The notes below the pieces were generated by a model. That model was not told where the DNA came from. It did not search any database and was given only the letters and a program-made list of their open reading frames with translations. The position numbers were made by a program, and so were the translations under genes. Source: Enhygromyxa salina (GTDB lineage: Bacteria > Myxococcota_A > Polyangia > Nannocystales > Nannocystaceae). Taken from it: a stretch of 64,000 bases of DNA. The DNA lies in the NCBI RefSeq assembly GCF_002994635.1, contig NZ_PVNL01000013.1:1-64000 (forward strand), in the 5' to 3' direction. The first letter of the stretch is position 1, and every line of letters begins with the position of its first letter. This document shows, one piece after another, positions 1 through 8,369 of this stretch.

Positions 1-913
1 GCCGAGCCCGCCCCCCCAAGTCCGCCTGCAGCCGCCGCCCAATCTCCAGCGGAAACACGCAGTCATGCTCCCCCCAGATCAGCAAGGTCTCCTGCCGCAC
101 CTTCCCAGGCCGCCCACCAAGCTCCCCAAGCTCCCTCAGCAAGCTAGACAGCAGCTCGACCTTCTCCTCACGAAACTCCCCATACATCGCCCGCAGCACC
201 TGCCCATGCACCCACCGCGGCGTCTTGGGCGGCTTGTGGTACCCGACCTCCAGCAGCGTCTGAACGTCCTCGGGCGTGCGAGGGACCAGCAGCGCCCCGA
301 CGTCTGTCACCGCGAAGCGCTCGAGCATCTGCGCGTGATCCTGGGCGGTGTACGAGCGCCCCGGGCTGTCGAGGATCACCAACTTCTGCACGCGCTCGGG
401 GTGCAGCGCCGCGAGCTCGTGCGCGATGATCCCCCCGTACGAGATACCCACGAAGCTGGCCTCCGCGATCCCCAGCTGATCGAGCAGCGCCGTCACGACC
501 TCGAGCTGGTAGTCGACGCTGAAGTCGCGCCGCTTGGACCACGAGCCGCCAAACCACAGCAGGTCGGGGACGATCACCCGGTGGTTGCGCGCGAGCGGAG
601 CGATCTGCTCGTGCCACTGCCACACCGCCGAGGCCCCGAACCCATGCAGCAACACGACCGGCGGACCCTCGCCGCCCTCGAAGTAGCGCACGTTCGCGTC
701 GCCGAGCCGCACGCTCTGCGAGCGGATGCCCTTGCGCTCGAGCTTGTGGTTGAGCCCACGCTCACCCAGCCGGACCACGTTGAAGGCCCCGGCCAGCTCG
801 AGCATCGCCTCGGCGCTCTGCATCAGCAGCGCGCCCGGACGCATGGGCGCCCGCAGCAAGCTCGGCTGCAGCATTCGTCGCAAGCGGTTGGTCGGCGCGC
901 TCACCATCTGCAT
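1..913 (-). CDS. alpha/beta hydrolase (3' end beyond the window)
   Basis: Read on the minus strand, an open frame runs from an ATG at 913 off the left edge, giving at least 304 residues with no stop. It has the alpha/beta-hydrolase hallmarks in order: the oxyanion-loop motif HGFGASAVWQW near residue 90, the nucleophile elbow GISYGG near residue 158, and the late-strand IWGEHD that usually carries the catalytic Asp. The catalytic His should lie beyond the edge. The first ~60 residues are an Arg/Leu-rich extension without a clear signal peptide; a second in-frame ATG lies at 907. Substrate unknown: esterase, lipase and C-C hydrolase are all possible. It does not form an obvious operon with the next minus-strand gene, 197 bp upstream. 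Confidence 0.85.
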   Translation of the reverse strand, partial: MQMVSAPTNRLRRMLQPSLLRAPMRPGALLMQSAEAMLELAGAFNVVRLGERGLNHKLERKGIRSQSVRLGDANVRYFEGGEGPPVVLLHGFGASAVWQWHEQIAPLARNHRVIVPDLLWFGGSWSKRRDFSVDYQLEVVTALLDQLGIAEASFVGISYGGIIAHELAALHPERVQKLVILDSPGRSYTAQDHAQMLERFAVTDVGALLVPRTPEDVQTLLEVGYHKPPKTPRWVHGQVLRAMYGEFREEKVELLSSLLRELGELGGRPGKVRQETLLIWGEHDCVFPLEIGRRLQADLGGRAR

Positions 914-1110
914 TGAAGCTAGATCGAGCCGAATCTCCAAAGATGTGCGGTGGATCGCTGCGCAGCGACCCACACACGGCCGACAGGATTGCGCATACCC
1001 ATTCACCCACGCTGTCGCGAAATCACAACACTTGGGCCAATGCCCCCAAACACAAAGAGCGACGCATCTGCGCCGCCCTTTGGGTTTGCTGTGCCAGTTT
1101 CGCGCCTGCG

Positions 1111-1854
1111 CTAGCTGTTGCGCATCGGCAACTGCGGGGCCCTCAGGTAGCGGACCATGGGCGCCACGAACGGCAGCATCACCAGCATGGTCGCACCTGC
1201 GAACACACCCGCCTTGCCGTACAGCGCAGGCAGCGTGTCCGGGCCGAGCACGAAGAACCCGATCGTGGGCGGGCCAAACACGCCAAGCCCGTCGAGCAGG
1301 CACGCGGCCCCGGTCGCGCCGAGCAGCATCGGACCCCAGGTCTTGCCGCGGATCAGCGCGACGAAGCCGACCAGGCCAGCCGCGAGCAGGCTCAGCTGCA
1401 GCCACTCACCGCGCGGCGCGAGCCCGTAGATGATCAGCAGCGGGAGCGTGCTGCCGGCCGACTTCACGGCCCGCCGCATCAGCGCCATCGAGTCTTCCTG
1501 CAGGTTCCAGCGCTCGCTGGCCCGCTCGGAGTACTCGTACTTGGCGGCCATGCCCTCGCCCATCAGGCACAGCACGACCAGCAGGTGGGTCACCCCGAAG
1601 AACACGAAGATCGGCTCGGGGCCGATCTTGAGCAGCAACAACAAGAACAGGCAGCCGAAGTTGCCAACCCCCATCGCAAACCACCGCGCCCAGAACCACT
1701 CGGCGGCGACCCCGAAGAAGGCCAGGCCGTAGCACAGCGCCAGTCCGAGGTAGAGCGGGTAGAGCTCGTCGGGGCCGAGCCACGCCGTCATCCCGAACTG
1801 GATGACGAAAAACGACAAGATCAGCAGGGCGATGGCGCGTCGTGTTCCGATCAT
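1111..1854 (-). CDS. polytopic membrane protein, unknown function
   Basis: The protein is about 247 residues with seven or eight hydrophobic segments (for example AIALLILSFFVIQFGMTAW near the N-terminus and a Leu-rich LFLLLLLKIG segment) separated by short loops. The longest hydrophilic stretch, around residues 105-130, is charged (EYSERASERWNLQEDSMAL) and is probably cytoplasmic. I chose the ATG at 1854 because it begins just before the first helix; a GTG 39 bases upstream (1893) is also in frame. I do not recognise a family and see no catalytic motif. It reads in the same direction as the VOC gene but a 225-base non-coding gap separates them. Confidence 0.7.
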   Translation of the reverse strand: MIGTRRAIALLILSFFVIQFGMTAWLGPDELYPLYLGLALCYGLAFFGVAAEWFWARWFAMGVGNFGCLFLLLLLKIGPEPIFVFFGVTHLLVVLCLMGEGMAAKYEYSERASERWNLQEDSMALMRRAVKSAGSTLPLLIIYGLAPRGEWLQLSLLAAGLVGFVALIRGKTWGPMLLGATGAACLLDGLGVFGPPTIGFFVLGPDTLPALYGKAGVFAGATMLVMLPFVAPMVRYLRAPQLPMRNS

Positions 1855-2079
1855 GGGCCAGCCAACCCTACTACCAATGCGCCGCGTGGGCACCTGCTCC
1901 CGCGCTCGCGGTCACGATTGGTGGAGGGAGGCGGGCGCGGCGGTGTCCGCTGGCGGTCGACGGTCCGGTGGCGCGCCGACGGCCCGCTGGCCCGGCGTTT
2001 GCGCCAGTCACGCGCCGACCACGCCCGGTCAGGTGGCGCGCCATGCCCAGGAACCCAGCGGCCCAGCGCCAGCCAGCGA

Positions 2080-2583
2080 TCAGCCAGCCGCCTTGTCGGC
2101 CTCCCACTGGTCGAGGATCTCCCGGGCCCGGTTCTTGCTCGGATCCATGCCGTCCTCGTAGCCCTCGGTCTTGATCGTGAGCTCGATGATGTAGCCGTTC
2201 GGATCCCGGAAGTAGATCGACTTCAGATACTCGAGCTGGGCCGGCCCGTGGACGCCGATCCCTTCGGCGATGCCCTTGTCGTACATCATCTTCAGCGTGC
2301 GCTCGTCGACCTCGAGGGCGATGTGCAGATCGGACGGTTCCTGATCCTTGAAGTCGAACTCGAGATCCGGGACGTCGAAGAACGCGAGGTACGAGCCATC
2401 GCGCATCTCGAAGAAGATGTGCAGGAGCGGGGTCTCTTCGCCGGTCTCCGTGACTTCGCGGCGCAGCGAGCAGGCCAGCGGGAGCCCGAGGAAGTCCTCG
2501 TAGAACGCGCGCGTCTGCTCCGCGTTGCGGCACCGATAGGCGTTGTGGTGGAGTCCTTGGATGAGCAGTGGTTTCTTCTTCAC
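2080..2583 (-). CDS. VOC superfamily protein (glyoxalase/extradiol dioxygenase fold)
   Basis: A 167-residue protein with the paired beta-alpha-beta-beta-beta pattern of the vicinal oxygen chelate superfamily. The N-terminal half begins LLIQGLHHNAYRC and contains FYEDFLGLPL; the second half has SDLHIALEV and ends FRDPNGYIIELTIKT. The His in the first strand, the His in LHIALE and the Glu in IIELT are the likely metal ligands. The start is GTG at 2583, preceded by AGGA about 8 bases upstream. VOC proteins include glyoxalase I, ring-cleavage dioxygenases and fosfomycin/bleomycin-resistance proteins; nothing local picks one. It lies downstream of the response regulator on the same strand, 125 bp apart. 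Confidence 0.85.
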   Translation of the reverse strand: MKKKPLLIQGLHHNAYRCRNAEQTRAFYEDFLGLPLACSLRREVTETGEETPLLHIFFEMRDGSYLAFFDVPDLEFDFKDQEPSDLHIALEVDERTLKMMYDKGIAEGIGVHGPAQLEYLKSIYFRDPNGYIIELTIKTEGYEDGMDPSKNRAREILDQWEADKAAG

Positions 2584-2708
2584 GGGGCGGTCCTAGTTCG
2601 AGAGGTCGTGCCCAGCTGTCGGGCTGGCTCTCGAACGCTACCAGAAGCCGCTGCGCAAAATCTCAGCCACCCGTTGTGCAGAACTCGGACACCCGCGCGT
2701 CGCGTTGG

Positions 2709-4124
2709 CTATTTAGCGACCACCCGCGGCGTCGCGTTGTCCTCTTCGCGGTACTCGTTGAGCCGATACTGAATCTTGCGCGGCGAGATACCGAGGATCC
2801 GAGCGGCCTTCGAGGTCGACCCGCCGACGTGCTCGAGCGTCTGCAAGATCGCAAACCGCTCGAGCTCGCGCAGGCTCGCCCCTGGCACGGTCGGCAGCCC
2901 GTTGCTCGACCGCCCCGAGTTCATCAGCTCGCGCGGCAGCTCGCGCGGCTCGACCTCTTCACCGCGCGCGAGCACGACCGCGCGCTCGATGCAGTTCTCG
3001 AGCTGGGTGATGTTGCCCGGCCAGTCGAAGTTGAGCAGCACCCCCAGCGCCCGCTCGGCGAAGCCCGTGACGGCCTTGCCGCTGGTCCGGGTGTGCCGCT
3101 TGAGGAAGTGCATGGCCAGCAGCGGGATGTCGTCCCGACGCTCGCGCAGGGTCGGGACGCGCACGCAGATCACGTTGAGCCGGTAGAACAGATCCTCGCG
3201 GAACGCCCCAGCCTGGACTTCGTCGTGGACCTCGCGATCGCTGGCGGCGAGCACCCGCACGTCGATCGGCACGCTCTCGGTTCCGCCCATCCGCTCGATC
3301 GAGCCCTCTTGCAGCGCGCGCAAGATCTTGGCCTGGGTCGGCATGGGTAAGTCCGCGACCTCGTCCAGGAACAAGGTGCCGCCCGCGGCCTGCACGAACC
3401 GACCCTCGCGCCGCTCGACGGCCCCCGCGAACGCGCCTGCCTCGTAGCCAAACAATTCGCGGTCGAGGGTCTCCTCGCTCATCGCCGCGCAGTGAACCGG
3501 CACGAACGGGCCCTTGCCGCGCTTGCTGAGCTCGTGAAGGGTCACGGCCACGCTCTCCTTGCCGGTCCCGTTCTCGCCGATCAGCAGCACCGACGCGTCG
3601 GAGCCCGCGACCTGCTCGACGAGGTTCATCATGTCGCGGAACGCCCGCGAGCGGCCGATCAGGTTGTCGTAGTCGCACTCCTCGTCGAGCCCGTCGCGGC
3701 GCGCGAGCTCGCTGCGCAGCCGCTCCGCCTCCAGGCGCAGCGCACGGTGCTGCAACACCCGCTCGACCACCACCAGCAGCTGCCCGAGGTGGAGCGGCTT
3801 GGTCAGGTAGTCGTCGGCGCCCTGCTGGATCGCTTCGACCGCGCTCTCGACCGTGCCGAACGCGGTCATGACGACGACCGAGACGTCGGGGATCCGCTCG
3901 CGCACCTTGTCCATGAGCTGGATGCCGTCCATGCCGGGCATCTTGAGATCGGTGATCACGATCTCTGGCGTCCATCCCTCGATCCGCCCGAGCGCCTTGA
4001 AGGCGTCCCCAGCGGACTGCACCTCGTATCCCTCTTCGCGCAAGAGCTCGGTCAGCGCGGATCGTGCAGCGCTCTCGTCGTCGACGACGAGAATTCGGGC
4101 AGGCACATTTTTCTTGTCGACCAT
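2709..4124 (-). CDS. NtrC-family response regulator (REC-AAA+-Fis HTH)
   Basis: About 471 residues. The receiver domain (residues 10-125) has the acidic pair DD15-16, phospho-acceptor Asp59 in VITDLKMPG, Thr87 and Lys109. The AAA+ domain has Walker A GENGTGKE near 182 and Walker B TLFLDEV near 249, with arginine-finger region DDIPLLAMHFL. The C-terminal Fis-type helix-turn-helix includes SKAARILGISPRKIQYRL. The sigma-54 contact loop reads GAFAGA instead of GAFTGA (residues 229-234). I start at ATG 4124, where the receiver begins; an upstream in-frame ATG at 4187 would add 21 unrelated residues. No partner histidine kinase is in the window. It is divergent from the universal stress protein cluster, 171 bp apart, so control of that cluster is a reasonable guess. 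Confidence 0.92.
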   Translation of the reverse strand: MVDKKNVPARILVVDDESAARSALTELLREEGYEVQSAGDAFKALGRIEGWTPEIVITDLKMPGMDGIQLMDKVRERIPDVSVVVMTAFGTVESAVEAIQQGADDYLTKPLHLGQLLVVVERVLQHRALRLEAERLRSELARRDGLDEECDYDNLIGRSRAFRDMMNLVEQVAGSDASVLLIGENGTGKESVAVTLHELSKRGKGPFVPVHCAAMSEETLDRELFGYEAGAFAGAVERREGRFVQAAGGTLFLDEVADLPMPTQAKILRALQEGSIERMGGTESVPIDVRVLAASDREVHDEVQAGAFREDLFYRLNVICVRVPTLRERRDDIPLLAMHFLKRHTRTSGKAVTGFAERALGVLLNFDWPGNITQLENCIERAVVLARGEEVEPRELPRELMNSGRSSNGLPTVPGASLRELERFAILQTLEHVGGSTSKAARILGISPRKIQYRLNEYREEDNATPRVVAK

Positions 4125-4295
4125 CCTGTTATCCCTGCCCCGAAAACCGAGAGAAGAGAACGCTCCGTTCGCGCAAATTATGCACATGAATGGCTAGAGC
4201 GCACATCTTTCGGGAATTGCGAATTTATTGCGGGGAGTCGCGGGTTTCGCCGACACCGCGGACGAGGTTCAGTACCATTGACCCCGAAAGCCCCC

Positions 4296-5174
4296 ATGAC
4301 CTCGAGCACGACCTGGACCCTTGGCCTGGACCTCCGCGAAGGCGCGGAAGGCCCTCTCGTTTTCGCTCGCTGGCTACGCGATCAAGCCGACCTCACCCTG
4401 GTGCCGATCCACGTGATCGAGCCGGACCAGCATCGGCTGTTGGCCAGCGCCGAGAAACACGAACAAGCGGTCGCGCTGGCCGAGGACGCGCTGGCCCGCA
4501 CGCTCGAGCGCGTCGGCAGCAGCAGCCCGCTCGAGGATGTCCGCATGATCGAGGTCGGCAGCCCGGAGGACGTGCTCGCCAGCGCGGCGCTCGACTCCGA
4601 CGGGTTGATCATCGGCCGGCTGGCCCCGCGCGGCAAAGATCGCCTGTTGCGTCTGGGCGGTGTCGCGCGGCGCCTGCTTCGCAGGCTGCCGGCTCCCACG
4701 ATCGTCGTCCCGCCCGACACCCGCGCGCAGAACATCGGCAAGGGGCCGATCGTGCTGGCCGCCGACACCCACGAAGACTCGGTCGGCGCCGCTCGGTTCG
4801 CGCTGCGCATGGCCGAGCTGCTCGGCCGCGAGCTGATCTTGGCCCACGTGGTGCCCATGCCGTACGGCTGGAGCATCGGGTATCTCCCGGCCGAGTCGGT
4901 CAAGCAGGTTCGCGCTGATCTGCGCGCAGGCGGCGAGCGCACGCTCGAGCGCTGGGCGAGCCAGCACGGGATCACCGGGCTGCGAGGGGTCGTGACCGAG
5001 GGCATCGTCACCGAGGAGCTCGGCCGGCTCGCCAAGGCCGAGGACGCGCTGATGCTCGTCACGGGCTCGCGCAAGCTCAACGCGCTCGAGCGCCTGTTCG
5101 TGACCTCCGTCGGCAGCGAGCTGAGCGCCAGCGCCCCCTGCCCCGTCGCCGTCGTCCCCCCGGATTACTCGTGA
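4296..5174 (+). CDS. tandem-domain universal stress protein
   Basis: The 292-residue product has two Usp domains (about 7-135 and 145-292). Domain 2 keeps the nucleotide-binding signature (VTGSRKLNALERLFVTSVGSELS...APCPVAVVPP). Domain 1 carries RLGGVARRLLRRLPAP where the usual Gly-Ser/Thr is, so it probably binds nucleotide poorly. The ATG at 4296 is the first codon of the Usp fold; in-frame codons upstream would run into the divergent regulator's leader. The next gene starts at a GTG overlapping this stop (GTGA), indicating translational coupling. Usp proteins respond to stress, starvation or hypoxia; the exact role here is not visible. Confidence 0.88.
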   Translation: MTSSTTWTLGLDLREGAEGPLVFARWLRDQADLTLVPIHVIEPDQHRLLASAEKHEQAVALAEDALARTLERVGSSSPLEDVRMIEVGSPEDVLASAALDSDGLIIGRLAPRGKDRLLRLGGVARRLLRRLPAPTIVVPPDTRAQNIGKGPIVLAADTHEDSVGAARFALRMAELLGRELILAHVVPMPYGWSIGYLPAESVKQVRADLRAGGERTLERWASQHGITGLRGVVTEGIVTEELGRLAKAEDALMLVTGSRKLNALERLFVTSVGSELSASAPCPVAVVPPDYS

Positions 5175-5665
5175 ACGAACCCAGCAGCCTCGATCCCGTC
5201 GCCTCGTGGACCCTGCAAAAGCGCAAGGTCCTGGTCCCCTTCGACTTCTCCGACGCGTCCCGCAAGGCCCTGGCCGTCGCCCGCACCTTCGTGGCCGACG
5301 CGGGCCTGCCGAACGGCGGCACGGTCTCCGTGATCCACGTGATCACGCCGCCGCCCATGACCGCGCCCGGCCGACTCCTGCGCGGGCCGTTCGACGAGGA
5401 GCGGGCGATCGCCCAGGGCTTCACCGCGCTGCGCGAGGCCCTGGTCGACGCGGGCGCACCGGAGTTCGAGCCGCACGTGCGCGTGGCCTCGAACCCGGCC
5501 GAAGAGATCGTCAGCTACGCCGACTTCGAGCAGATCGAGCTCATCGTGATCTCCTCCCACGCGCGCAAGGGGTTCGACCGCTGGCTGATCGGCTCGACCG
5601 CCGAGCGCGTGGTTCGGCTCGCGCCGTGTCCGGTGTTGGTGTTGCGCGGTCCCAAGCCCCAGTGA
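5171..5665 (+). CDS. single-domain universal stress protein (UspA-like)
   Basis: A 164-residue single Usp domain. It starts with KRKVLVPFDFSDASRKAL, the standard first strand with the conserved Asp, and ends with SSHARKGFDRWLIGSTAERVV followed by CPVLVL, an intact G-x2-G-x9-G-S/T ATP-binding signature. The start codon is GTG at 5171, overlapping the preceding TGA by four bases. It is the middle gene of a three-gene Usp run and the only one with a fully canonical ATP site, so it may be the nucleotide-binding partner of its two-domain neighbours (inference). Confidence 0.9.
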   Translation: MNEPSSLDPVASWTLQKRKVLVPFDFSDASRKALAVARTFVADAGLPNGGTVSVIHVITPPPMTAPGRLLRGPFDEERAIAQGFTALREALVDAGAPEFEPHVRVASNPAEEIVSYADFEQIELIVISSHARKGFDRWLIGSTAERVVRLAPCPVLVLRGPKPQ

Positions 5666-5673
5666 GCGCCGCG

Positions 5674-6612
5674 ATGCCTGAACGACCCGAGATGCCTGAA
5701 CAACCTGAACAACCTGAACAACGACAAGCCATGCGCTGGGTGGTCGGCCTCGACCTGCGACCCCACAGCCACGGCGCCATCAACTTTGCCCAGTGGCTGC
5801 GCGCGCACGACCAGCAGCCAGCGCAGCTGCGGATCGACGGCCTCCACGTGGTCGAGGCCCGGATGTTCAAGCTGCCCGGCGGCAAGTCGCGCGCCGAGGT
5901 CGTCGGTGAGGCGCTCCGGGCCGCGCGCGTGGCCGTGGCCGTCCGCGACGCCAGCGAGGCGTTCTCGAGCGTCAACGTGGTCGAGTCGATCCCGACCGTC
6001 GACGGCGGCGTGGTCGATGTCCTGACCAACGCGGCCGGGCTGTGGATCACCGACGGGATCATCCTCGGGCGTCGCGGCGCCGGGGAGCACGGCGGGCTGA
6101 TCCGGCTGGGCAAGGTCGCGCGGAATCTGCTGCGGCGGCTCCCGGCGCCCACCTTCATCGTTCCGCCGGACCTCGAGCTGAACCACATTGGGCCAGGACC
6201 GATCGTGTGCGCGGTCGAGCTCGACGAGCGCGGCGTCGCGGTCGCCCGCTACGGCGAGCGCCTGGCCAGGCGGCTGGGTCGCAGCGCGCGGTTGGTCCAC
6301 GTGATCGACAGCGGCGATCCGATCGGCCTGCAGTACCTCCCCGAGGGCAGCTGGGATGATCTGCACGCCCGGCAGCGCGACGAGGCCCAGAGCAAGATCG
6401 TCGAGTGGCGCGACCAGGCTGGACTCACGGCCTACACGCTGCTCGCTCAGGGCCAGACGGTGCCCAGGTTGGTGAGCGCGGCCCGAGAGCTGGACGCGTG
6501 CATGCTGCTGTGCGGCTCGCGGCGGCTGAGCACGGTCGAGCGGTTCTGGATCTCGAGCGTCGGCTCGAGCCTGGCCGCGGCCGCGCACCTGCCCGTCGGC
6601 GTGATCCCCTGA
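5674..6612 (+). CDS. tandem-domain universal stress protein with PEQ-repeat tail
   Basis: A 312-residue protein with two Usp domains, paralogous to the gene at 4296. Domain 1 carries RLGKVARNLLRRLPAP, degenerate at the nucleotide site; domain 2 has CGSRRLSTVERFWISSVGSSL. The N-terminus is a short repeat (MPERPEMPEQPEQPEQ) from a 9-base DNA repeat (cctgaacaa) at about 5695-5721, so tail length may vary between strains. ATG 5674 is taken as start; a GTG at 5662 overlapping the preceding stop as GTGA would add four residues and would match the coupling seen in the previous pair. Confidence 0.85.
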   Translation: MPERPEMPEQPEQPEQRQAMRWVVGLDLRPHSHGAINFAQWLRAHDQQPAQLRIDGLHVVEARMFKLPGGKSRAEVVGEALRAARVAVAVRDASEAFSSVNVVESIPTVDGGVVDVLTNAAGLWITDGIILGRRGAGEHGGLIRLGKVARNLLRRLPAPTFIVPPDLELNHIGPGPIVCAVELDERGVAVARYGERLARRLGRSARLVHVIDSGDPIGLQYLPEGSWDDLHARQRDEAQSKIVEWRDQAGLTAYTLLAQGQTVPRLVSAARELDACMLLCGSRRLSTVERFWISSVGSSLAAAAHLPVGVIP

Positions 6613-6614
6613 GC

Positions 6615-6620
6615 TATGCT
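6615..6620 (+). promoter_or_regulatory. -10 element (TATGCT) for the zinc deacylase gene
   Basis: TATGCT ends seven bases before ATG 6628 and starts just after the preceding stop codon. With initiation 6-7 bases downstream the transcript would begin at or next to the start codon, so the mRNA would be leaderless. No convincing -35 is visible. Confidence 0.4.
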
Positions 6621-6627
6621 CCGCCGC

Positions 6628-7308
6628 ATGGCTCTCGCGCCCGGCATCCACTTTCTCGCGCCCACCATCCCGCTGTATGTGTTCGAGGCCGACCAGCCCG
6701 GGCCCAGCGCGCTGATCCAGGCGGGGATCCACGGTGACGAGGTCGCGGGCGTGCACGCCTTGCAAGAGCTGCTCGAGGCCGAGCTGCGGCCGACTCACGG
6801 GCGGCTGTTGATCTGTCCGATCATGAACCCGCGCGCGTACCGGGAGCGCCAGCGGGCGGCCACCGGTGGCCTGGACCTCAACCGCTGCTTCCCCGGCGAC
6901 GCGGCGGCCGACGCCTGGGAGCTGCGGCTGGCGCGAACGTTCATGGACCTGGTCGAGGACGAGCGGCCCGCGCTCATGGCCACCCTGCACGAGTCGCACA
7001 AGCGCTACGACAAGGCCGCCGATCACCCAACCTTTGGCCAGACCCTGGTCTATGGGGTCGAGCCGATGCCGCCGATCATTGCCCGCACGATCGCGCGGCT
7101 CAATCAGCGGTTCCAGCTGCCAGACGAGCGATGGGACCCGCAGTACTTCCCGGTCGCGACCTCGTCGACGGAGGTCATCGTCGATGCGATCGGGTGCGTG
7201 GGGATCTGCGTGGAGACCTGGATGGCGTTCGAGGAGCGGCGCCGGATCGCCATGCAAAAGGCGGTCGTCGAGTACTTGCTCGACGAGATCGGCGTGCGCC
7301 GGATCTGA
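6628..7308 (+). CDS. succinylglutamate desuccinylase/aspartoacylase-family zinc hydrolase
   Basis: About 226 residues with the M14-like zinc site: GIHGDE (His and Glu ligands, HxxE) near residue 33, the substrate-binding pair in DLNRCFPG, the third ligand His in MATLHESH and a late catalytic Glu in CVETWMAF. These match aspartoacylase/succinylglutamate desuccinylase proteins, which remove N-acyl groups or cut peptide-like bonds; the substrate cannot be told. I use ATG 6628 rather than 6616, because 6616 lies inside the putative -10 element. It follows the Usp run by 15 bases but probably has its own promoter. Confidence 0.85.
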   Translation: MALAPGIHFLAPTIPLYVFEADQPGPSALIQAGIHGDEVAGVHALQELLEAELRPTHGRLLICPIMNPRAYRERQRAATGGLDLNRCFPGDAAADAWELRLARTFMDLVEDERPALMATLHESHKRYDKAADHPTFGQTLVYGVEPMPPIIARTIARLNQRFQLPDERWDPQYFPVATSSTEVIVDAIGCVGICVETWMAFEERRRIAMQKAVVEYLLDEIGVRRI

Positions 7309-7321
7309 GCCGCGGTCGAGC

Positions 7322-7999
7322 TCAGGGCCCCTGCCCGATCCACTCTCCGCCCGCGCTGTCGATCTCCTTCTTCCAGATCGGCACGTCCTGCTTGAGTCGC
7401 TCGATCACCTCGCGGCAGGCTCGAAACGCCTCGTCACGATGTGGCGCGCTGGCGGCGATCACCACCGCGGTCTCGCCGATCTCGAGCCGCCCCACGCGAT
7501 GCTGCAGGGCCACGCGGGAGCCCGGGATCTCGGCTTCGACGGCCACCGCGATCTCATCCATCTTGGCCACGGCCATCGCTGGATAAGCCTCGTACTCGAG
7601 CCACTGAACGACCTTGCCGCGACTGTGCTCGCGCACGTTTCCGGTGAAGGTGGCGACGCCGCCCGCACCGCGGTGCTCGACGGCGGCGATCACCTCGGCG
7701 AGCGACAGCGCCGTATCACGCAAGCGCGCGCGCTGACCGACCTGATCGATCGGCGCGCCCCCGCTCACAGGCGGAATCAGCGCGACCTCCTGACCGGCGA
7801 GGATCGGCTCGTCGTCGCCGACAAACTCGTGATCCACAGCGACGCGGCAGTGCGCCACGCCGGCCCCAACTTGTGGATGGGTGGCGCGGATCCGATCTCG
7901 CAGCTGCCCGACCGTGGCCGGCTCGGACAGCTCGATCTCGACCTGCGCCGCCCCAATTCGCTGCCGCAGCCCGGCAAACACCAACACTGTCACTCGCAC
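7322..7999 (-). CDS. moaX: MoaD-MoaE fusion, molybdopterin synthase
   Basis: The 225-residue product joins both subunits of molybdopterin synthase. Residues 1-~82 are MoaD: a ubiquitin-like fold starting RVTVLVFAGLRQRIG and ending IPPVSGG, the di-glycine that is thiocarboxylated. Residues ~95-225 are MoaE: ATFTGNVREHSRG, LEYEAYPAMA, HRVGRLEIGE, SAPHRDEAF and the catalytic PIWKKE. The enzyme converts cPMP to molybdopterin. Since MoaD works only with a free Gly-Gly end, processing after GG is likely, as proposed for mycobacterial MoaX. GTG 7999 is chosen because GAGGAG lies six bases upstream and a promoter lies between it and the farther in-frame ATG at 8071. It converges with the zinc hydrolase gene. 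No other moa genes are nearby. Confidence 0.9.
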   Translation of the reverse strand: MRVTVLVFAGLRQRIGAAQVEIELSEPATVGQLRDRIRATHPQVGAGVAHCRVAVDHEFVGDDEPILAGQEVALIPPVSGGAPIDQVGQRARLRDTALSLAEVIAAVEHRGAGGVATFTGNVREHSRGKVVQWLEYEAYPAMAVAKMDEIAVAVEAEIPGSRVALQHRVGRLEIGETAVVIAASAPHRDEAFRACREVIERLKQDVPIWKKEIDSAGGEWIGQGP

Positions 8000-8042
8000 G
8001 CGTGTCTCCTCGTGGTTCGTCAACCGCACCTTGTCTGGTTCA

Positions 8043-8071
8043 GATATAGTGGGGTGGTCTGGATCGGGCAA
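8043..8071 (-). promoter_or_regulatory. sigma-70-type promoter of the MoaD-MoaE gene
   Basis: On the minus strand TTGCCC (8071-8066) and TATATC (8048-8043) are separated by exactly 17 bases. Initiation would fall near 8036, giving a leader of about 35 bases that contains the GAGGAG ribosome-binding site at 8011-8006. Position and spacing support the start at 7999. Confidence 0.55.
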
Positions 8072-8369
8072 ACTCGGCCCAAAGGTCCCCAGCCAGACCC
8101 ACCCGCTGAACGCAAATTCGAGATGATCATCTCCGTCCCACGCTCGGGAACCGCGAAATTCGATCGCGCGCTAGCGCGCTCTCATACTGATCGCGCCACC
8201 CAGGCTCGGCGTCGCCAACCAGCGCCGAGCCGCGTCGGAGACTCACTTGGTACCCACCTCGCCGACCCTGAAACTGGTCTCGCGGACCACCGCTGCGCCC
8301 CTCCAGGCGCCCCCCTCGGTCCGCAACACCCCCATCACCCCCCTCACCTGTCTGTACAGCGCTGAAACG

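Noticed and set aside
913..2772. A 619-codon plus-strand open frame across three minus-strand genes
   Set aside because: It spans a membrane protein and a VOC protein that are clearly coding on the minus strand; its product is Arg/Gln/His-rich with no motif.
2884..2900. TGGCACGG as a -24 element inside the NtrC-type gene
   Set aside because: It lies inside coding sequence and has no GC at the -12 position.
4125..4295. Possible sigma-54 promoter between the NtrC-type regulator and the Usp cluster
   Set aside because: GG and GC doublets are present but none has the required 12-bp spacing on either strand.
5515..7257. A 580-codon minus-strand open frame across the Usp and zinc hydrolase genes
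   Set aside because: Shadow of well-supported plus-strand genes with intact active-site motifs.
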